Source: Methanothrix harundinacea (GTDB lineage Archaea; Halobacteriota; Methanosarcinia; Methanotrichales; Methanotrichaceae). Taken from it: a DNA stretch of 46,802 nt. Where the stretch lies: contig DAQG01000041.1 of assembly GCA_002502785.1 (NCBI GenBank), positions 1 to 46,802 of the forward strand, written 5' to 3'. Of this stretch, positions 33,982 to 42,100 are shown in pieces. The position numbers and the translations under genes were made by a program. The notes beneath the pieces are model-generated. The model searched no databases. It saw only the letters and a program-made list of their open reading frames with translations, and was not told where the DNA came from. Positions within the stretch are counted from its first letter, which is position 1, and each line of letters opens with the position of its first letter.

Positions 33982-34236
33982 TCACAAGTGAGTCATAAAT
34001 CTTATAAATAATGTACTAAGTATATATTTTATTGCAGTACTTAAAATAAGCGTAAATCCGATGTCGGTCAACGATTTGACATCTAACATCCATGGATTTA
34101 CTTCTGTGATGTCTTTTGCCTTTTTTGATAGTTTTTCATATATCGATCCCATTAGATTTTTATCTACTAAAGAGCGGTTCTGCCCATATTCTAAAATATC
34201 ATATTTATTCATCTCAGAATATAACTTAAATAACAT
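33982..34236 (-). CDS. Fragment 3 of AT-rich membrane protein
   Basis: This 84-codon frame starts one base after the stop of the preceding fragment (TAA, C, ATG) and has no ribosome site of its own. It encodes a charged soluble stretch and one hydrophobic segment near the C-terminus (IGFTLILSTAIKYILSTLF). If the A6 run just upstream were five A bases, the frame would join the previous fragment without a stop, so I read it as the 3' part of one broken gene. No homologue is recognised. Confidence 0.45.
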   Translation of the reverse strand: MLFKLYSEMNKYDILEYGQNRSLVDKNLMGSIYEKLSKKAKDITEVNPWMLDVKSLTDIGFTLILSTAIKYILSTLFIRFMTHL

Positions 34237-34237
34237 G

Positions 34238-34642
34238 TTATTTTTTGGATGAAGTTATGCCGTTTCTTATACCAACAACTCCTATTAAAAAAATGGCTGG
34301 AATAGAACTTATAATCAAAATATCACACGAAATCCCTAGTTCTTCGTAGCTGCATACGTGAGCCCAAATAAGAACCGCTGAGCAAAAAACTCCTAATTCG
34401 ATACCTATTATAAAGGTATTTTTAACTATATTTGAATAAAGATATTCATAAGCAATTTTTATTTCAAATAGATATTTAGTTTCAATTCCAAAAGAACTTG
34501 TAATATATATGCATATAATAATCCCTACTGAGCTTAGAATCAAAGAAGCAATTAAAAATTGTGTAATAGTATCATTTACGATGCCACCTAACATATCCTG
34601 CTGTAGAGGTTCATTAGTAATTAATCCATTAATAATTTTCAT
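34238..34642 (-). CDS. Fragment 2 of AT-rich membrane protein
   Basis: This 134-codon frame has three strong hydrophobic segments (about residues 22-46, 72-94 and 106-124). Its first codons (IINGLITNEP) continue the pentapeptide repeat pattern that ends the upstream fragment, and its ATG lies inside that repeat with no ribosome site. It is therefore most likely the middle of a gene frameshifted by a 2-base loss in the repeat. It ends in TCC-A6-TAAC, where a homopolymer length change separates it from fragment 3. Confidence 0.5.
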   Translation of the reverse strand: MKIINGLITNEPLQQDMLGGIVNDTITQFLIASLILSSVGIIICIYITSSFGIETKYLFEIKIAYEYLYSNIVKNTFIIGIELGVFCSAVLIWAHVCSYEELGISCDILIISSIPAIFLIGVVGIRNGITSSKK

Positions 34643-34712
34643 TAGTATTTAATCCATTAATAATTAATTCATTGGTAATTGGTTCATTAATAATTAGTTT
34701 ATTAGCAATTAA
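34610..34712 (-). repeat. 15-bp tandem repeat, seven units, one short
   Basis: On the minus strand seven diverged units follow each other from 34712 to 34610, each 15 bases except the sixth (34625-34637), which has 13. The consensus is TTAATTATTAATGAA, encoding Leu-Ile-x-Asn-x. Unit 6 is identical to unit 4 but lacks its first two bases; this shifts the frame and creates the stop at 34629-34631. Confidence 0.85.
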
Positions 34713-35078
34713 TCTCCTAATAAGGACCACTAACACAGGAACTAAAAGTAGGGCCCGATTAAATAAATACTCATGGATTTCATTCAACTTATCAATAGCG
34801 CCATCATTATTCGCACACACAAGTTTATATTTATTCAACCATTTATAAATGGCAGTAGTGTTCTGTTCATAAATTATCACTGTAAGAAAAAGGGCGCTGA
34901 TAGAGAAAAAGGCGTTACCAATCAGTAATAATACCGAATCTTTTTTGAAATTAGGATATGTTAAATAATCACCAATTACAAAAATAATTATTATAAACAA
35001 AGGCCATACCAAAAATGGGCAGCGAACTTTACGAAAAATTTTAACCAAATAATACTCCGATTTGGGAAAATTATCCAT
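34629..35078 (-). CDS. Fragment 1 of AT-rich membrane protein
   Basis: This 149-codon frame has the real gene start: GGAGG at 35085-35089 lies seven bases before the ATG. It encodes three hydrophobic segments (about residues 20-38, 45-66 and 107-122) and a soluble loop between the second and third. It ends in a pentapeptide repeat (LIANK, LIINE, PITNE, LIING, LNTNE) that runs out of frame at the sixth unit. Composition is very AT-rich, unlike the flanking esterase and trmO genes, which suggests recent acquisition. Function unknown. Confidence 0.6.
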   Translation of the reverse strand: MDNFPKSEYYLVKIFRKVRCPFLVWPLFIIIIFVIGDYLTYPNFKKDSVLLLIGNAFFSISALFLTVIIYEQNTTAIYKWLNKYKLVCANNDGAIDKLNEIHEYLFNRALLLVPVLVVLIRRLIANKLIINEPITNELIINGLNTNENY

Positions 35079-35212
35079 AAATGCCTCCGGAGTATAAAAT
35101 GTTGTAATTTAGTATATATGAATTTTGGTTAAATATAAGTTGGTATATCTATATATTATATATAATACATATATATTTCAATTTCCTGCGAATGCACTGC
35201 AGCTTCCCACGG

Positions 35213-35234
35213 AGATCGTCCTAAGATCGTCCTA
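35213..35234 (+). repeat. 11-bp perfect tandem repeat at trmO promoter
   Basis: AGATCGTCCTA occurs twice head to tail. The second copy abuts and partly overlaps a TATA-like CCTATAAATC (35231-35240), so the repeat could be a regulator site for the downstream gene or a local duplication of the BRE region. Confidence 0.45.
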
Positions 35235-35240
35235 TAAATC
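35231..35240 (+). promoter_or_regulatory. TATA box of trmO-like gene
   Basis: CCTATAAATC is a good archaeal TATA match at the GC-rich edge of the AT-rich island. It predicts a transcription start near 35262 and a leader of about 90 bases before the ATG at 35351. Confidence 0.4.
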
Positions 35241-35350
35241 AGTGCAACTAAGCAGCGGCGCGAACATGCCATCCAACTTGCTTCGCAATGTCCCCGCCGC
35301 CACCTTCACCTCCGAAGCCCTTTTTTCCCTCCAACGACAAAGACCTCGCC

Positions 35351-35773
35351 ATGAACCTGAAGCAGATCGGCATAATCCACTCCCCCTACAAGACGAAGGC
35401 TGAGGCCCCCTTCCAGGGCAGACATTCAAATGAGATCTGCGAGGTGGAAATCTTCGATGAGTTCCTCCCAGGCCTCGCCGACGTGGAGGGGTGCACTCAC
35501 CTCATCCTCCTCTACTGGCTCGATCGGGCGGATAGAACCATGCTCAAGGCATTTCCTCCCTACGACGGAAAAGAGCACGGGGTCTTCGCCACTCGGTCGC
35601 CGAACCGGCCGAACCCCATCGGCGTCGGGATCGTCGAGCTTCTCGGGGTCTCCGGCGGGAGGCTGAGAGTTCGGGGCCTGGACGCCTTGGAGGGCACGCC
35701 GCTCATCGACATCAAGCCCTACTTCTCCGAGGTCGACAGCATCCCGAGCGCCACCGTCGGCTGGAGGAAATGA
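35351..35773 (+). CDS. trmO: TrmO-like tRNA methyltransferase (UPF0066/TsaA family)
   Basis: The 140-residue protein belongs to the TsaA-like/UPF0066 family. In E. coli TrmO uses S-adenosylmethionine to N6-methylate t6A37 of tRNA-Thr. Family motifs are in order: QIGIIHSPYKTKAEAPFQG at the N-terminus, LILLYWLDRAD centrally, FATRSPNRPNPIG (SAM-binding barrel) and DIKPYFSEVDS near the C-terminus. I chose the ATG at 35351, since the upstream in-frame part (from 35288) is proline-rich and not conserved in the family. The enzyme function in archaea is extrapolated. Confidence 0.85.
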   Translation: MNLKQIGIIHSPYKTKAEAPFQGRHSNEICEVEIFDEFLPGLADVEGCTHLILLYWLDRADRTMLKAFPPYDGKEHGVFATRSPNRPNPIGVGIVELLGVSGGRLRVRGLDALEGTPLIDIKPYFSEVDSIPSATVGWRK

Positions 35774-35883
35774 TCCAGGCGGGTGACGGGAGGCTGACAG
35801 AGCGTGGCGCTCTTCATGGGTGTGAACGCCGATTCGGAAAAGTAGATTAGGAGATTAGAGCGCTGTTTTCCTCCGTCGCTCCA

Positions 35884-35892
35884 TTTTTATAC
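35884..35892 (+). promoter_or_regulatory. TATA box of surE
   Basis: TTTTTATAC lies 24-32 bases before the surE ATG, and no clear ribosome site is present, so surE is probably transcribed with a very short leader. Confidence 0.5.
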
Positions 35893-35915
35893 CTCTATCC
35901 CCTGATAAGCTTACG

Positions 35916-36707
35916 ATGTACCGTATACTGGTTACCAACGACGATGGCGTCTACTCCGCGGGGATCAGAGCGGCGGTCCGGGGCGTGGTGGGCCTGGGCG
36001 AGCTGTTGGTGGCGGCCCCATCCGGCCAAAGAAGCGGCGTTGGAAGATCGATATCCATCTTCGAGCCCCTTAGGTACAACAAGGTCAAACTGGATGGCGT
36101 CGAGGCCTACGAGGTGAGCGGAACGCCCACCGACTCCGTGATAATGGGCATATTCTGGCTAATGAAAGGCGAGCTTCCAGACCTGGCCGTCTCGGGGATA
36201 AACATCGGCGAGAACATCAGCACCGACACCGTCACCACCAGCGGGACGATCGGCGCGGCTCTCGAGGCTGCGAGCTACGGGGTTCCGGCGATCACAGCCT
36301 CGGTCCAGGTGGTGGACCAGGGGGACAAGTTCGACAGCAAAAACGATCACGCGTACCAGTTCGACGTCGCCTCAAACCTGATTCGTCGGGTGGCAAAGAA
36401 CGTCCTTGAGAAGGGTCTCCCGCCGGGAGTGGACATCCTCAACATCAACGTTCCTGTTAACGCCACCGAGGATACGGAGGTGGTGGTGACAAAGCTTGCA
36501 AGGAAGATCTTCAGAACTGCGGTCCAGGAACGGGCAGACCCCCGGGGCAGGCCCTACTATTGGATCGACGGCGACCTCGTCTGCACCGAGAAAGAGGGAA
36601 CCGACGTTCGGGCCGTCTACCAGGAAGGCAAGATCTCCATCACTCCTCTGACGATCGACAACACCGCGAGGGTGGACTTTTCGGAGATATCCGAGCTTGT
36701 CCGGTAA
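35916..36707 (+). CDS. surE: 5'/3'-nucleotidase SurE
   Basis: SurE is a metal-dependent phosphatase that dephosphorylates nucleoside 5'- and 3'-monophosphates. The 263-residue protein has the N-terminal metal motif TNDDG (D9, D10), the AAPSGQRSGVGRSI loop, YEVSGTPTDSV and SGINIGENISTDTVTTSGTIGAA, all diagnostic. The helical-repeat gene at 36722 starts 14 bases after the stop and is probably cotranscribed. Leader analysis suggests a near-leaderless mRNA. Confidence 0.94.
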   Translation: MYRILVTNDDGVYSAGIRAAVRGVVGLGELLVAAPSGQRSGVGRSISIFEPLRYNKVKLDGVEAYEVSGTPTDSVIMGIFWLMKGELPDLAVSGINIGENISTDTVTTSGTIGAALEAASYGVPAITASVQVVDQGDKFDSKNDHAYQFDVASNLIRRVAKNVLEKGLPPGVDILNINVPVNATEDTEVVVTKLARKIFRTAVQERADPRGRPYYWIDGDLVCTEKEGTDVRAVYQEGKISITPLTIDNTARVDFSEISELVR

Positions 36708-36721
36708 ACACTGGGTTGGTG

Positions 36722-37297
36722 ATGACCTTGACCGAGATATCTAGCGATGATTTCAAGAAGATGAGCCGAGACGACCAGGTCCTCTACCTGACCGAGAACC
36801 TGAGGGACCTATCGGAAGATCTGGTGGACCCAGGGATTGACCTATTGATCGGCGCCGGCGAGACCGAGTTTGCCATCTCTCTAGCTAAAGATTCGGGCCG
36901 GATAAAGAGGGCCGTGGAGATCGCCGTCGATGAAGGCGACTTTCTCTGGGCAGCCCTCATCGCCAAGAAAGCCGGAATGGAAGAGGAATCGAAGAGGCTC
37001 TACATAGATGGGCTCAAGTACTACGTTTCCTTGGAGATGTACGGGCGAGCCATCAGCGCCGGCCGGGCCCTCGGACTGCCCCAGGACCAGATCGATCACC
37101 TCTTTGAGGCTGGGGTTAGGTCGGAGGGTAGGAAGATGGACATGGGCCGGGTCCGGTACGCCCTGGAGAGCGTGGCCGTCTCTTTAGAAAACGCCCTCGT
37201 CGGCAGGGACGACGAGATGGCCGAGGATCTTCGAGGCGCCATGAGAGAGGAAAGGGAGAGGGCGTTGAGGCGGGCCGTCGAGAATCAAGAAGAGTGA
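36722..37297 (+). CDS. Helical-repeat protein related to the 5085 product
   Basis: The 191-residue protein is not in a family I can name. It is fully helical, without signal peptide or membrane segments. Several stretches follow the same pattern as the 34-residue repeats of the 5085 product: GETEFAISLAKDSG, GDFLWAALIAKKAG and especially MYGRAISAGRALGLPQDQI, with the Leu-Pro turn. Here the units are more diverged and irregular. The C-terminus is a charged coiled-coil-like helix. The ATG at 36722 follows surE by 14 bases. A scaffold role by analogy with TPR-type repeats is an inference only. Confidence 0.72.
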   Translation: MTLTEISSDDFKKMSRDDQVLYLTENLRDLSEDLVDPGIDLLIGAGETEFAISLAKDSGRIKRAVEIAVDEGDFLWAALIAKKAGMEEESKRLYIDGLKYYVSLEMYGRAISAGRALGLPQDQIDHLFEAGVRSEGRKMDMGRVRYALESVAVSLENALVGRDDEMAEDLRGAMREERERALRRAVENQEE

Positions 37298-37298
37298 G

Positions 37299-37326
37299 GG
37301 CGATCAGCCCGCATATCGCCTTTTAT
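37299..37326 (+). terminator. Terminator between convergent genes
   Basis: GGCGAT (37299-37304) pairs with ATCGCC (37315-37320) around a ten-base loop, and TTTTAT follows at once. It starts one base after the helical-repeat gene's stop and overlaps the RNase Z stop, so it may serve the plus-strand transcript. Confidence 0.6.
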
Positions 37327-38243
37327 AAGCCATCTCTCAGCTTGACCTCGATCTTCATCAGGTCTTCGGCCACCAGAACGTCAGGAAAGTGGCGGCGGGC
37401 GTCGGCGAGAAGAGGACCGACGTCGTCGGAGTATCTGGAGCTGATGTGGGTCAAAACCAGTTTTCGTGCTTCAGCCCTTTTGGCAAGCTCGGCCGCCTCG
37501 CCGGCGGTGCTGTGCATCGTCTCCACCGCCCAGTCCGCCATATCGTCGTCGAGAGATCCGTCGTGGATGAGAAGGTCTGCACCTCTACTGGCCTCTTCGA
37601 TCTCCGGCGTGGGTCTGGAGTCCCCTGTATAGACCACCTTTCTTCCGGGCCTGGCAGGTCCCATAACATCCTCGGGCCTGACGACCCTCCCCTCGACTTC
37701 CACCGTCTCGCCCCGCTGGAGCCTTCCAAATAGAGGGCCAGACGGCACGCCAAGCTCCGTCGCCCTGGCGCGATTGAACCGCCCGGGCCTTGAATCCTCC
37801 CGGAGACGGTACCCGAGGCTAGGGATGCTGTGGGCGGTCCTGACCGCCTCGACCTCGTACCCGTCCATCCTCACGACGTCGCCAGGTTCCAGCTCCAGAG
37901 CCCTTACAGGAAACTTCCGGGAGTAATAGCATAGCCGATCAAAGAGGCTGACGACTTCGGCGGTCCGGACGGGGCCTGCAATGGTGACCGGCTCCTTTCT
38001 CCCCTGAAAAGCCATAGTCTCCAGGAGGCCCGGTATCCCCAGGATGTGGTCTGCGTGAAAGTGGGTTATGAAGATGTAATCGAGCCTCATCATCCCGGTC
38101 TTCGCCCGCATCATCTGCCTCTGGGTACCCTCGCCGCAGTCGAAGAGGATCAGCTCGCCCTCGCGATTGATCAGCACTGCTGAAGGGCTTCTTTCTGGCG
38201 TGGGAAGTGAGCCTGCGGTTCCGAGAAAGGTCACAGTAAGCAT
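37323..38243 (-). CDS. rnz: Ribonuclease Z
   Basis: RNase Z cleaves the 3' trailer from tRNA precursors. The 306-residue metallo-beta-lactamase protein opens with LTVTFLGTAGSLPT and has the zinc motif H61-x-H63-x-D65-H66 in ITHFHADH. It also has the GEGTQRQM segment upstream and, near the C-terminus, VYTGDSRP and LTHISSRY. I chose the ATG at 38243, where the family sequence starts. ATG codons at 38255 and 38252 and a TTG at 38261 are in frame just upstream, so the start is not fully settled. Confidence 0.93.
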   Translation of the reverse strand: MLTVTFLGTAGSLPTPERSPSAVLINREGELILFDCGEGTQRQMMRAKTGMMRLDYIFITHFHADHILGIPGLLETMAFQGRKEPVTIAGPVRTAEVVSLFDRLCYYSRKFPVRALELEPGDVVRMDGYEVEAVRTAHSIPSLGYRLREDSRPGRFNRARATELGVPSGPLFGRLQRGETVEVEGRVVRPEDVMGPARPGRKVVYTGDSRPTPEIEEASRGADLLIHDGSLDDDMADWAVETMHSTAGEAAELAKRAEARKLVLTHISSRYSDDVGPLLADARRHFPDVLVAEDLMKIEVKLRDGL

Positions 38244-38384
38244 CCTTCGCATCATCTCCAACTCAGGGTCGATCCTCTTGGCAGGGGGAGTATAAAAAGG
38301 TGTTTCGGGTTTTTCTCAAAAGCCAGCCCGACAAAAACCGTGAGATCTGAGGTGGGGAGAAATTAAGCGGAGGTAAGTGGGGGG

Positions 38385-38416
38385 GGCAGGGCCTTCCAGG
38401 AAAGATAACCCCTGCC
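38385..38416 (-). terminator. Possible hairpin after the NosD-like gene
   Basis: GGCAGGG (38385-38391) and CCCTGCC (38410-38416) form a seven-base-pair stem ten bases beyond the minus-strand stop. No T-run follows on that strand, so it may be an mRNA 3' structure rather than a terminator. Confidence 0.3.
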
Positions 38417-38425
38417 TTTTTGCTT

Positions 38426-39196
38426 CTACGATCCGATTATGGGAGTGGGTATCGTGATCTTCACCGTTATCGTTGAGGATTTGGTCTCGGAATCTGTCGA
38501 TTCGGGTTTTGGAGCTTTGGGGTTCTCGTCGACGTTTGACCCTCCAGGGATCTCGTATATAGTCTCGCCCTCTTCCAGGTCGTCATAGGTGTTCTTGTCC
38601 CACTTATTGACGCCAGCGTCGACGGCGTTATCGTTGGCGTTATCCGATAACTCGTTCTGAGTTATTCTGTTTCCGTCAGATCCCGAAGGGATCCAGATAC
38701 CGTACTTGTTTTTGCTGACGACGTTTCCGGTGATGACGTTGTCGTTCGAGTCCGAAAGGGATATCCCGTACCATTTGTTCTCAGTTACGAGGTTGTTTCT
38801 GAGGTAGTTATTATCGGACTTTACCTCGATTCCCGACTTCCCAAACCCGGCGTTTTTTACGACGAACCCCTCGAGGGTGATACGATCTGCAGAGAGGATT
38901 ATCGCGCTACCCACACCCTTCCCGTCGACGACGGGCTTGCCCGACCCCGAATCCGTGCCCCGGAGGATGAGAGTCGTTTCTACGACCACATTTTCTCTAA
39001 ATGTTCCGCTTTGCACGCTGATAGTATCGCCCGGATTTGCCTCATCAACGGCATTCTGGATGCTGGAATAATCGCAGCCTTCGGGTCCAACGGTGATGGT
39101 GGCCGCCTGAGCCACCGCAAGCGATATCGCCGCCGTCAAGATCAGAGCTGAACAGAGTATCCATCTCATCTCGGTCTTCCCCCATTTTTCCCCCAT
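38426..39196 (-). CDS. Short secreted NosD-like beta-helix protein
   Basis: The 256-residue protein has a signal peptide (hydrophobic core about residues 13-28, cleavage near AQA). It then has the family opening TITVGPEGCDYSSIQNAV and a GTFRENVVV segment, and about five PbH1-type repeats (residues 95-200; NYLRNNLVTEN, NVITGNVVSKN, NRITQNELSDN). The closing segment WDKNTYDDLEEG echoes the larger paralogues at 18.1 and 20.2 kb. The C-terminus is Ser/Thr/Pro-rich, like a surface stalk. Its ATG lies one base after the stop of the C25 peptidase gene (TGA, T, ATG), so it is the second gene of a two-gene operon and perhaps the peptidase's partner or substrate. Confidence 0.82.
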   Translation of the reverse strand: MGEKWGKTEMRWILCSALILTAAISLAVAQAATITVGPEGCDYSSIQNAVDEANPGDTISVQSGTFRENVVVETTLILRGTDSGSGKPVVDGKGVGSAIILSADRITLEGFVVKNAGFGKSGIEVKSDNNYLRNNLVTENKWYGISLSDSNDNVITGNVVSKNKYGIWIPSGSDGNRITQNELSDNANDNAVDAGVNKWDKNTYDDLEEGETIYEIPGGSNVDENPKAPKPESTDSETKSSTITVKITIPTPIIGS

Positions 39197-39197
39197 A

Positions 39198-42100
39198 TCA
39201 CTTCACGCCCCCGAACCCCGGTTCCATATCCTCGAACTCGGGACCGATATCCTCAAAATCTGGATTTATCTCTTCGAATTTCGGGTCCAACTTCTCGAAG
39301 TTCAGGCCCATCTCCTCAATTGTCAGATCCAGGTCGAAGTCCTCGCCTTCGAGGGGACCTTTAACTTCTCCCAGCAGAACGGCTTCGTCCAGGCTCACAA
39401 ATCCGACTTCCTTGCTGGCTTTGAGATCATCGGTCCTGGATATGCCAGACGCAGTCTCTTCCGGCTTGGTCAGCTCCGATACGACCCGTCTCATGATCTC
39501 GTTACGATCGGAAGACGTGTTTATCGCCTCAAACCCGAAGGCGAAGTAGACGACCTTGTAGGTCCCGGTGTCGACCCTCACTGCAGCACATCCGTCGTTC
39601 TGGTAGTTGAATATCTCGGCGGCATAAGCGGTAACGGGCAGAATCTCGCTCGGCCAGTACTGGCTGTTTGCCCCGTCGCCACCAGAGATCCCAACGGTCA
39701 TTCCGTCGGATATGGGGTCCCCGGCCACGCCCTCAAGGGCGTAAACGCCGGTGCTGTCCTTTACGTACTCGACCTGAAGGTAATCCCTGTAGAAGTCGGT
39801 GTCCTGGACGTTGTAGCCGAGATCCTGGCCCGACAAAAAGAGGCTCCCTCCGCTGTCAAGATAAGCTGCCAGGTTAGCCTGGTCCTCTCTGGTGAGGGTG
39901 GTTGTAAAGTCGCGACCCGTGATCCATATAACGCAATCGAACGATAGAAGCTCACTTTGGCTTGGAGGCTCATCCACCTCGACGTAACCGTACCCGTTAG
40001 CATCTAACGCCTTTTCGTAATAGGTCTCGTAGTCTGCGTCTTCGTCGTCATCGACCAGCAGAATCAGGCTCCTATTCTTGAAGATCTCTATTGATCTCTC
40101 CTGTCGGTTGTCGTCGGTGTATTCCTCGCCCACCGGGGGTACAGCGCTTGCCTCCAGGGTGTATCTCCCCTCAGCCGACTCAGACCAGGATAAGCTCACC
40201 TCAGCCGATGCACCGCTGGGAAGGTCGGAGATGGTTTCCGAGTCCTTGACGATCCCGCCCTCCAGGAGCTGAACGACTACATCCTGCTCGTCCTCGAGCC
40301 CCTTGTTCTTGACGATCACCTTAGCCTGAACGGGCTTATCGGGCTTGGTGTAGCTCGGAAGCTCCATTTCAGCGATCACTACATCGTGATCTGCTGTGAA
40401 GGGCTGATGGAACATAGTCTCAGGGTCACCGAGGAGGTTGATCTCGTAATAGCAGAACCTCATCACGTTTCCGTCACTGGTTCCGTCGATGGACCCAAGG
40501 TTGTCCTCTTTGGCGTCCTGGAGCGCCCGGCCAATGTTTTCTATCCCCTCTCCGAATACCGCGTCCCAGAACTGCCGGTGGTACCTCTGGGATGGTCCGT
40601 CAGTGGTGGATCGTCTGCCCCATCCGAACCTGGTGTTTCCTATGAAGGAGAAGGCTCCATGAGGTTCCGTCACAAAATGCTCCAGAATGCAGTCGCTGGG
40701 CGAATAGATGGAATCGGGGTCCCTGTTGTCGAAAGATCCTGCGTAGCACCCCTGGCTGTACCCGAAAAAGTACCTGTCGTTCTTCAGACGGCCCACGTCA
40801 TCGATCTTCATCTTCATGGCGCTCCCGACGTTGGCGTGACCGAGGTGATTTATGGTGTGGACGTTGCCGTTGATTATCTCCGCGAGCTCGGTCTTCTCCC
40901 ATTCCCGGTCGCGGTCGTAGAGGCTCGACTTGTGGTAATCATCGGGAAATCCCACCGTGTTGTATCCGCTGGCTTTGGATCCGTCCTTGATCTCGTCCAG
41001 GGAGTTTCCACCCCAATCGCTGACGTCTCCGAACCCGAGGTACTCGCCAACCATCCAGACCTCCTTGAGGTACGGGTCGCTGGTGGTCGACTCGTAGGCG
41101 ATCGTCTTTCGCACGAAGTTTGAGAGCTCAGCATAAGAGTCGACAGGAGCCCGCCCCACATAGACCTCGGCCATCAGGTCCACCTCGCCGCCTCCGGTGC
41201 CGTCATCGGGCTCGCCGTAAACGCCGTTCCCGTTGTAGTCGTAGTTTCCATCGAGGCAGGCGTAGTAGAGGTCCGAGGGGATATTCGGCGGGCTCGCCTC
41301 GTAATCCCAGGCCCATAGGCCTCTCGCTGGCACGATTTTGTCCCAGCTGTCGCCGCCCTGGTGGCTGCCGTCGGCGTCGCCTCCTAAGAGGACGTAGGTG
41401 ATACCGTTGTTGATATAGACGTCCTTAATGAAGCTCCTTATCTTCTCCTGGTCATCAACGCCTGGATAGGTGGCGTATATGTCCTCCACGGTGACTATGG
41501 TTGCAGGGACGCCCTTGGAATTCTTCCAGTCGACGAGGGCGGTGAAGTTGTAAGGCCCGGGCGCGTTCTTCAGGGCCCGGTTAGTTATGATCACGTAATC
41601 GTAATTGCCGTCAAGGAGAGGAGAGGATCCCGTCGGCACGATATCTTGAGAGTAGGTAGCAACCTCGCTCGGGTTGTCCACCATCCTTTCTATCAGCTCT
41701 CTGTCGTCCGCCGCTCCTCTGAAGAGGCCCCGATCAAGAGTCTCAGCGGGCGCCGTCTTAACCTCCAGATCGAAGGTTCCGAAGTAATAGGTGTCCTTAG
41801 TTTTGGGGATGTACATGATAGGGTATAGATTTATATACAGTATTTTATAGCCCTGTTTCTCTTGGACTCCGATCACCGAGTAGACGTCTTTTGGGTAAGG
41901 TTCCATCGATCCGTAGGTGGTCTCGTTCAGAGGCGTGAATGTGTAATTTCCTGAAAAGCTGATCGGGAGGGGATCTTGGCCGGGCTCGATCAGAATTTTG
42001 CCGAGATTCTTCTTCTCCCCTGGAAGGACCTTTATATCCTGTATCTCTTCACCGAAGGGAATCAGTATCCTGGCGGTTCTGAAGGGCACGACCGGCTCCC

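Larger units (their letters stand above)
33982..35078 (-). pseudogene. Disrupted AT-rich multi-pass membrane protein gene
   Basis: Taken together the three frames make one gene of about 365 residues with some seven membrane segments. The first break is a 2-base deficit in the sixth unit of a 15-bp tandem repeat, and the second falls at an A6 run. Only the first frame has a ribosome site. Decay, sequencing or assembly error, and reversible slippage (phase variation) are all possible; the sequence alone cannot tell them apart. Confidence 0.5.

Noticed and set aside
34610..34712. Possible CRISPR-like repeat array
   Set aside because: Units are 15 bases, contiguous, without spacers, and in frame with a protein; this is a coding tandem repeat.
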